Origin: Treponema sp. UBA1240
GTDB lineage: Bacteria > Spirochaetota > Spirochaetia > Treponematales > Treponemataceae
Length of the DNA: 10,834 nt
NCBI GenBank assembly: GCA_002308875.1
Contig: DBWK01000040.1
Coordinates: forward strand, 14,878 to 25,711
Direction of reading: 5' to 3'
The translations under genes were made by a program, and so were the position numbers. Below the pieces are notes generated by a model, which was not told the origin of the DNA, ran no database searches, and saw only the letters and a program-made list of their open reading frames with translations. Positions 6,469 through 10,834 of the stretch are shown one piece after another (position 1 is the stretch's first letter; every line of letters starts with the position of its first letter).

Positions 6469-8172
6469 TTATTTTACTTTTGCCTTTGCATCAACTTCAA
6501 TCTGATGTTTTTTGCAGTCAAATGCATAAAGCTGATCAAAACCAAATCCCTTAACTTCTTTTGTCATTGCATCCCACATTTTGTCAAATTCTGCGTCGTC
6601 TTTTGCAAAAATCATACGCCATGAGGCATCGCAAACTTCTTGATTTACGCTGTTGCGGATAACAGAAATATCAGGATCGTCAGACGGAAGACTTACAGAA
6701 ACAGACGGACTTACGGTAATTTTGTTGTTTTTTACCATCCAGTTTGTTGCGTCTGTTGCATCGTATTTCTTTTCCCAGTCGCGGCGCATCTGAGTCATGT
6801 TTCTTTCTTTTGTAGAAGCCCAGTACTGAGGAGCATAAATCTCTCCGGTGTTCGGGTTTGTACATTCGGACTTGCAGATCCACTGGTTAATTGCGTTGTT
6901 ACCGTCGCTGTATCCGCCGCCGCCGAATTCATCAGGAACAGGCAGGTTGTCCATCAAAGCGTTATCATTAATCTGATTATACTTGCCGTTAGAAAGAACT
7001 TCGTAGTTAAAACCTTTAAGACCAATGTGCTGGTATTCACATCCTTCAGGAGAAGCATACCAGTCAAGGAACTGCATAATTCTTTCATATTTTTCAGGAT
7101 CTACGTTTGAACCTACGCCAAATACACGTCCACTTCCAAAGTATGCATCAGAATCTGTGTAATAAAGCTGATCCTTAACAGGAATAAAGCAGAATGCGGT
7201 TCCGTCAGAATAACGTGCTGTTGTGTTCCAGAAACCAATTTCCCATGTATACCAGATAAAATCAACCTGTCCGTTAGAAATTTTTGCACAAACAGAGTTC
7301 CAGTCCTGTGTACCGGAATCAGGGTCTACAACGCCCATACGTCTTGCTTTATTGAGGAATTTAAGCATCTTGTAGTATGCACCGGCTTTGTCGGTAAGCG
7401 GATAGAATGTACCGTCCGGTCTGAGAACAGCTGAGCCTTTGATTTTGTCGCCGTACCATGTAGTAAGCTGTACAACGTTAGCAATACCAATCATACCGTC
7501 ACCACCGTCCCAGTCAGGCCACAATGAAAGCGGATAAGCAGGGTCGCCTTTTTCGTTTGTCGGGTGAACTTTGCGCAGTTCAACAAATGCGTTCAAGAGG
7601 TCATCAAGATTCTTAAGTTCAGGAGCACCAATCTTGTTGTACAAATCCCATCTGAGCTGAGGAAGTGAATAAATACGTTCCTGTGTAACTGATGTTGGAG
7701 ATGTATCCATCATTTCTGTAGGAATACCATAATATTTTCCTGCTGAATTGCCTGGAAGAGCTTCGTTAAATGTTTTAATCTGCTTGTTGAATTTCATCAG
7801 GTTAGGAGAAGACGTTATTTTGTCGCTGATGTCCTTAATAAGACCTGCAGAAAGACAATCATTAAACTGTGTTGCCTCGAGAATAACGATATCACCAAGA
7901 TTGCCGGAACTTGCACGTGTCTGGAAAATAGCATCGCCTGCTACCTGTGGTGCAATGATGTTCAATTCAATATTGAACTTGTCCTTTACAATCTTTCCGA
8001 ACCAACCACTCTGTAAGCCCTGATAGTTTGCCGCAACATCGTAAATATCAAGAGTAATAGGCTTTAAACCACCGGTTGATTTTTCGGCTTCTTTTCCTTT
8101 ACCACAACCGCACAAACATACGGAAGCAATAACCATTAAAATGATACTGGAAAATAATAATCCCCTTTTCAC
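6469..8172 (-). CDS. lplA: Extracellular sugar-binding lipoprotein of an LplABC-type ABC transporter
   Basis: This protein should capture an oligosaccharide outside the cytoplasmic membrane and pass it to the two permeases encoded just upstream. The start is GTG 8172, set by a strong AAGGAGG site 5 bases away. The N-terminus is a lipoprotein signal: KR, a hydrophobic stretch (5-20), then LCGC with the predicted lipidated Cys23, within the loose lipobox rules of spirochaetes. The mature part (567 residues in all) is rich in Trp, Tyr and Asp, as in carbohydrate-binding family 1 solute proteins, and is longer than maltose-binding proteins, as is usual for the LplA/YtcQ group. It is the third gene of the operon, 43 bases after the lplC-like gene, so it may be made from the long transcript. 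The group includes importers of plant-polysaccharide fragments such as rhamnogalacturonan pieces in Bacillus, but no hydrolase is next door to fix the substrate here. Some members carry peptides instead. Confidence 0.9.
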   Translation of the reverse strand: MKRGLLFSSIILMVIASVCLCGCGKGKEAEKSTGGLKPITLDIYDVAANYQGLQSGWFGKIVKDKFNIELNIIAPQVAGDAIFQTRASSGNLGDIVILEATQFNDCLSAGLIKDISDKITSSPNLMKFNKQIKTFNEALPGNSAGKYYGIPTEMMDTSPTSVTQERIYSLPQLRWDLYNKIGAPELKNLDDLLNAFVELRKVHPTNEKGDPAYPLSLWPDWDGGDGMIGIANVVQLTTWYGDKIKGSAVLRPDGTFYPLTDKAGAYYKMLKFLNKARRMGVVDPDSGTQDWNSVCAKISNGQVDFIWYTWEIGFWNTTARYSDGTAFCFIPVKDQLYYTDSDAYFGSGRVFGVGSNVDPEKYERIMQFLDWYASPEGCEYQHIGLKGFNYEVLSNGKYNQINDNALMDNLPVPDEFGGGGYSDGNNAINQWICKSECTNPNTGEIYAPQYWASTKERNMTQMRRDWEKKYDATDATNWMVKNNKITVSPSVSVSLPSDDPDISVIRNSVNQEVCDASWRMIFAKDDAEFDKMWDAMTKEVKGFGFDQLYAFDCKKHQIEVDAKAKVK

Positions 8173-8215
8173 AGAATCCTCCTTATAATGTAACTCTGTA
8201 AGTATATATGAATGG

Positions 8216-9121
8216 TCAGCCTTTTACGGCGCCGATCATAATCCCTTTTGTGAAATACCGCTGGAAAATCGGATATACGCAGACAATCGGGAATACTACG
8301 ATAACCGAAACCGTCATGCGGATTGAAGTTGCCGTCTGCGAATGTGCAAGACTCGCCGCCATTGCCGCAGCGGAAGTACTGCTGTTTACAAGTGCTTTAA
8401 GTGAACTTGCCTGATTTATGTACTGGTACAGTGTAAACTGAAGTGTGTACAGTTTTGGATCCGTAACAAGCAGCAGCGTGTCCTGGAATGAGTTCCACTG
8501 CGCAACCGACGCAAAAATAGCTACAGTTGCAACAATCGGCTTGATTACAGGCACAATAACGCTGAAGAAAATACGCAAAGTTCCGGCACCGTCAATAACG
8601 GCGGCTTCTTCAAGCTCTTTTGGAACACTTTCTACGAATGTTTTGCAAAGAACAATGTAAAACGGTTGTACCGCAACCGGAAAAATATATCCCCAAAAGT
8701 TATTCGTAAGATGAAGATTGCGCATTGTAATAAACCAGGGAATAATACCCGCATTAAAATACATGGTTGCAACAACCATACGGTACCACAGCTTGCGTTT
8801 CCAAAGCGTTTCTTTTGTGAACATATAACCTAAGAACGCCGCGACAACAACCGTAAGAGCGGTACCTACAACCGTTCTGAGAACGGAAATCTTGAATGCG
8901 TTAACAAGTCCGTTTATCTTCATAACCTGCACATAGTTCGTAAGATGGAAGCCAATCGGATACAAAAGAACTTTTCCGCGCTCGCTCAAATCGTTCGCAC
9001 TGAATGTGTTGATAAATATGTAGTAAAACGGATACAGACAAACAAACGCAAAAAATGAATATACGATGTATGTAACTATAGTTATAACTCTGTCTTCAAC
9101 AGTTTGTTTTAATGAAACCAT
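8216..9121 (-). CDS. lplC: Carbohydrate ABC transporter permease, LplC/YtcP-type (MalG family)
   Basis: One of two inner-membrane subunits that form the channel of the importer. It has 301 residues and about six hydrophobic segments, starting with one at about 13-38. The ABC-contacting EAA loop is at 172-180 (EAAVIDGAG) and continues through FFSVIVPVIKP (185-195), the cytoplasmic helix that docks on the ATPase. The end QRYFTKGIMIGAVKG (287-301) is characteristic of the YtcP/LplC branch of MalG-like permeases. The ribosome site is AAGGAAG ahead of the ATG, within the 11-base gap after the lplB-like gene, so the two genes are certainly one transcript. Its partners are the lplB-like permease and the binding lipoprotein; the ATPase is not encoded in this window. 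Confidence 0.92.
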   Translation of the reverse strand: MVSLKQTVEDRVITIVTYIVYSFFAFVCLYPFYYIFINTFSANDLSERGKVLLYPIGFHLTNYVQVMKINGLVNAFKISVLRTVVGTALTVVVAAFLGYMFTKETLWKRKLWYRMVVATMYFNAGIIPWFITMRNLHLTNNFWGYIFPVAVQPFYIVLCKTFVESVPKELEEAAVIDGAGTLRIFFSVIVPVIKPIVATVAIFASVAQWNSFQDTLLLVTDPKLYTLQFTLYQYINQASSLKALVNSSTSAAAMAASLAHSQTATSIRMTVSVIVVFPIVCVYPIFQRYFTKGIMIGAVKG

Positions 9122-9132
9122 TTTTTCTTCCT

Positions 9133-10053
9133 TTATATAAGACTTTCACCGCGGATTTTTTTAGAAGCCCAGTTAGTCGCCCACAAAAGCATAATACTTA
9201 CAAACGACTTAAGAATACTGATTGCAGTTGAAAGCGAATAACCGCCGCTGCCCATCGCAAGGTTATATACATACAGATCAAGAACTTCAATTTTTGTCTT
9301 GTTGAATGAATTGGCAAATACAAAATACTGTTCCATTCCGTTTGAAAGAAAATTAGCAAGGCTCATCATAACAAGAACAAAATACGTAGGAAGTATGGAT
9401 GGAATTGTGATGTGCCATATACACTGCATTCGCGATGCACCGTCAATTTTTGCGGCCTCCATCAGTTCCTCGTCTATGCCGGTTATTGCGGCGATGTACA
9501 TGATAGCCGCCCAACCTGCGTTTTTCCAGGTGAGCCACAACCACTGCTTGAACCAAATATGCTCTGACGACTGCAAAAACAGAATCGGTTCGTTCGTAAT
9601 ACCCAGCCGCATCAAAATACTGTTGGCGGCACCGGTACTGTTAAATACACTGAACGCTATTGAATATACCAAAACCCAACTGATAAAATTAGGAAGGGTT
9701 GTTACAGTCTGCACAAATTTCTTAAACCTGACAGATTTAATTTCATTCAAAAAAACCGCAAAAATCATCGGAAACCATGAAAAGAACAGACTCAATCCAC
9801 TCATGGCAAAAGTATTTGTCAAAACCTGCACCAGTCTTTTTACTTTTACAGGGTTTTCGACCATTGAAATAAACCACTTGAATCCTACAAATTTCTCCCA
9901 TGACAGAGGAAACGGCGGTTTATAGTCAAAAAACGCATAAACCCATCCGTACAACGGATAATATGAAAAAATTAAGATTAGAATAAGAAAAGGAACAATC
10001 ATCAAAAAATCTTTGACGGCATTTTTCTGTTTTTCTGTTTTGACAAGCTGCAT
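9133..10053 (-). CDS. lplB: Carbohydrate ABC transporter permease, LplB/YteP-type (MalF family)
   Basis: First gene of the sugar transporter operon and the second channel subunit. It has 306 residues and about six membrane segments, the first at about 15-38 with the sequence FSYYPLYGWVYAF typical of LplB/YteP proteins. The EAA loop is at 199-206 (EAAKIDGA), followed by HITIPSILPT (214-223), the ATPase docking helix. The ATG at 10053 has GAAAGG 7 bases upstream. A promoter and a palindromic operator candidate lie in the roughly 120 bases ahead of it, so this is the point at which the operon is controlled. Order permease, permease, binding protein is usual for LplBCA-type operons, which generally share a common MsmK/UgpC-like ATPase encoded elsewhere. 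Confidence 0.92.
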   Translation of the reverse strand: MQLVKTEKQKNAVKDFLMIVPFLILILIFSYYPLYGWVYAFFDYKPPFPLSWEKFVGFKWFISMVENPVKVKRLVQVLTNTFAMSGLSLFFSWFPMIFAVFLNEIKSVRFKKFVQTVTTLPNFISWVLVYSIAFSVFNSTGAANSILMRLGITNEPILFLQSSEHIWFKQWLWLTWKNAGWAAIMYIAAITGIDEELMEAAKIDGASRMQCIWHITIPSILPTYFVLVMMSLANFLSNGMEQYFVFANSFNKTKIEVLDLYVYNLAMGSGGYSLSTAISILKSFVSIMLLWATNWASKKIRGESLI

Positions 10054-10115
10054 ACTACTACCTTTCAGCGAGTTTTTAACTTTGGTTGTAATTTTTTAGG
10101 GCATACTATCGAGAA

Positions 10116-10129
10116 CGTGAACGTTCACG
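10116..10129. promoter_or_regulatory. Palindromic operator candidate, LacI/GalR type
   Basis: CGTGAACGTTCACG is a perfect 14-base palindrome with a central CG, the symmetry found in operators of LacI/GalR family repressors (for example the AACGTT core of the PurR box). It covers about +11 to +24 relative to the predicted start of the lpl operon transcript, a position suited to repression. No repressor gene is in the window. Confidence 0.6.
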
Positions 10130-10146
10130 GTGACCATATAATAATT

Positions 10147-10175
10147 ATTTTACTTCATAAAATGAGAATTGGCAA
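10147..10175 (-). promoter_or_regulatory. Promoter of the lpl sugar transporter operon
   Basis: On the minus strand, -35 box TTGCCA (10175-10170, 5 of 6 matches), a 17-base spacer, and -10 box TAAAAT (10152-10147, 5 of 6 matches). Transcription should begin near 10140, giving a leader of about 87 bases that contains the palindrome at 10116-10129. Confidence 0.68.
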
Positions 10176-10216
10176 ATTTTTTGTACAACTTTTTTATAGA
10201 TTTGTTATAACGTACA

Positions 10217-10256
10217 CAAAAAAACCGCTGCCTGTTGAGCAGCGGTTTTTGTTTTT
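10217..10256 (-). terminator. Terminator of the decarboxylase beta subunit gene
   Basis: Eleven-base stem AAAACCGCTGC (10221-10231) and GCAGCGGTTTT (10239-10249) with a 7-base loop. The minus-strand transcript of the decarboxylase gene, ending at 10277, meets it 28 bases later and leaves on a T run (10224-10218). A T-rich tail on the plus side (10246-10256) makes it symmetrical. It isolates the decarboxylase operon from the lpl promoter downstream. Confidence 0.9.
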
Positions 10257-10276
10257 AAGCCTAACGGCTTAAAGCT

Positions 10277-10834
10277 TTATTTTGCATAAGTTGCGATGAA
10301 TACACCTGCGGCAACAGCTGTACCGATAACACCGGATACGTTCGGTCCCATGGCATGCATGAGAAGGAAGTTACTCGGGTCGTATTCAAGACCAACCTTG
10401 TTGGAAACACGTGCTGCCATTGGAACAGCGGAAACACCTGCAGAACCGATAAGAGGATTAATCTTTTTCTTGAGGAAAAGGTTCATCAGTTTTGCCATCA
10501 AAAGACCGCCGCAAGTTGCGATTGCAAATGCAAGAAGACCAAGAGCGATAACACCAACGGAACTCGGGTTAAAGATTTTTTCAGGAGTCATCTGTGCACC
10601 AACACCAAGAGAAAGAAGAATTGAAACGATGTTCATCATTTCGTTTTCAAGTGTCTTGGAAAGGCGTTCTACAATACCAACCTGCTTGATAAAGTTACCG
10701 AATGCGAGCATACCGATAAGCGGAGCTGCCGGTGGCAAAAGCAGAATTGTGAGGCACAAAAGAACAATCGGGAACATAACCTTTTCTGTTTTAGAAACGT
10801 AGCGGAGCTGATCCATCTTGATTTTGCGTTCTTT
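10277..10834 (-). CDS. oadB: Sodium ion-translocating decarboxylase beta subunit, C-terminal part (partial)
   Basis: The beta subunit is the membrane part of biotin-dependent decarboxylases (oxaloacetate, methylmalonyl-CoA, glutaconyl-CoA) and couples release of CO2 from carboxybiotin to export of Na+. The frame is open to the right edge, so the first part of the gene lies outside; 185 residues are seen, roughly half of the family's usual length. The Met encoded at 10816 is internal: KERKIK precedes it in frame, matching the cytoplasmic linker before the second half in family members. Visible motifs are [16 protein letters not shown], then [30 protein letters not shown] and the very conserved [18 protein letters not shown] at the end. 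These hydrophobic segments carry the Na+ and carboxybiotin sites of the family. Which substrate enzyme it belongs to depends on the alpha subunit, not seen here. Confidence 0.93.
   Translation of the reverse strand, partial: KERKIKMDQLRYVSKTEKVMFPIVLLCLTILLLPPAAPLIGMLAFGNFIKQVGIVERLSKTLENEMMNIVSILLSLGVGAQMTPEKIFNPSSVGVIALGLLAFAIATCGGLLMAKLMNLFLKKKINPLIGSAGVSAVPMAARVSNKVGLEYDPSNFLLMHAMGPNVSGVIGTAVAAGVFIATYAK

Noticed and set aside
6640..7110. 156-codon plus-strand frame opposite the binding lipoprotein
   Set aside because: It is antisense to a complete gene with a signal peptide and good ribosome site; it has no motif of its own.
9299..9925. 208-codon plus-strand frame opposite the lplB-like permease
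   Set aside because: Its length is notable, but it mirrors a permease with a clear EAA loop, and its translation shows no recognisable domain or ribosome site.
6413..10249. Twin hairpins as ends of an insertion element
   Set aside because: They are direct copies of a terminator, there is no transposase or target-site duplication, and each sits just after a gene end where a terminator is expected.
10296..10802. 168-codon plus-strand frame opposite the decarboxylase beta subunit
   Set aside because: The opposite strand encodes a highly conserved membrane protein; the antisense frame is a by-product of its codon pattern.
10816..10816. A complete 179-residue protein starting at 10816
   Set aside because: The frame continues in the upstream direction to the edge with KERKIK, which matches the internal linker of the beta subunit, so this Met is internal and the gene is cut by the window.

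Overview
The window looks like ordinary chromosomal DNA of a spirochaete of the genus Treponema, probably a gut, rumen or oral type. This is inferred from three things: the moderately AT-rich composition, the HAMP chemoreceptor whose signalling tip reads [23 protein letters not shown] (interrupted here only for naming; residues about 531-553 of that protein), and the combination of a sugar ABC transporter that lacks its own ATPase, a ThyX-type thymidylate synthase and a sodium-pumping decarboxylase beta subunit. No database search was possible, so the genus is a judgement and not a result.

Layout, left to right. A minus-strand mannose-1-phosphate guanylyltransferase (10-1110) is followed, in its own direction, by a gene that starts with a 4-base ATGA overlap and leaves the window at base 1. 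Divergent from it, a large chemoreceptor (1265-3415) has a well-formed sigma-70 type promoter and its own terminator. A divergent ThyX (3498-4172) follows on the plus strand and overlaps by 4 bases the end of a convergent calcineurin-like phosphoesterase (4169-4933, minus). Across a short divergent promoter region lies a MATE efflux protein (5058-6404, plus), which seems to be transcribed with almost no leader. A hairpin terminator at 6413-6446 separates it from the end of a minus-strand LplABC-type carbohydrate ABC transporter operon: lplB-like permease (9133-10053), lplC-like permease (8216-9121) and lipoprotein binding protein (6469-8172). The operon starts at a good promoter with a 14-bp perfect palindrome just downstream of the predicted start of transcription. 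The right edge holds the C-terminal half of a sodium-translocating decarboxylase beta subunit, ended by a hairpin almost identical to the one that ends the lpl operon.

How the genes fit together. The three transporter genes are clearly one operon for import of an oligosaccharide, probably under a LacI-type repressor and powered by an ATPase encoded elsewhere. The other genes appear to be independent units for nucleotide-sugar supply, chemotaxis, dTMP synthesis, drug or metabolite efflux, and sodium-linked energy conservation.

I found no mobile element, CRISPR array, tRNA, rRNA or obvious defence system, and nothing that I would call a previously undescribed biological system. The points worth a second look are mostly regulatory: the palindromic operator, the twin terminators, the near-leaderless MATE transcript, a palindrome in the phosphoesterase promoter, and the unusual ThyX signature. 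No gap between genes exceeds 300 bases; the longest (10054-10276) is described by its promoter, operator and terminator.
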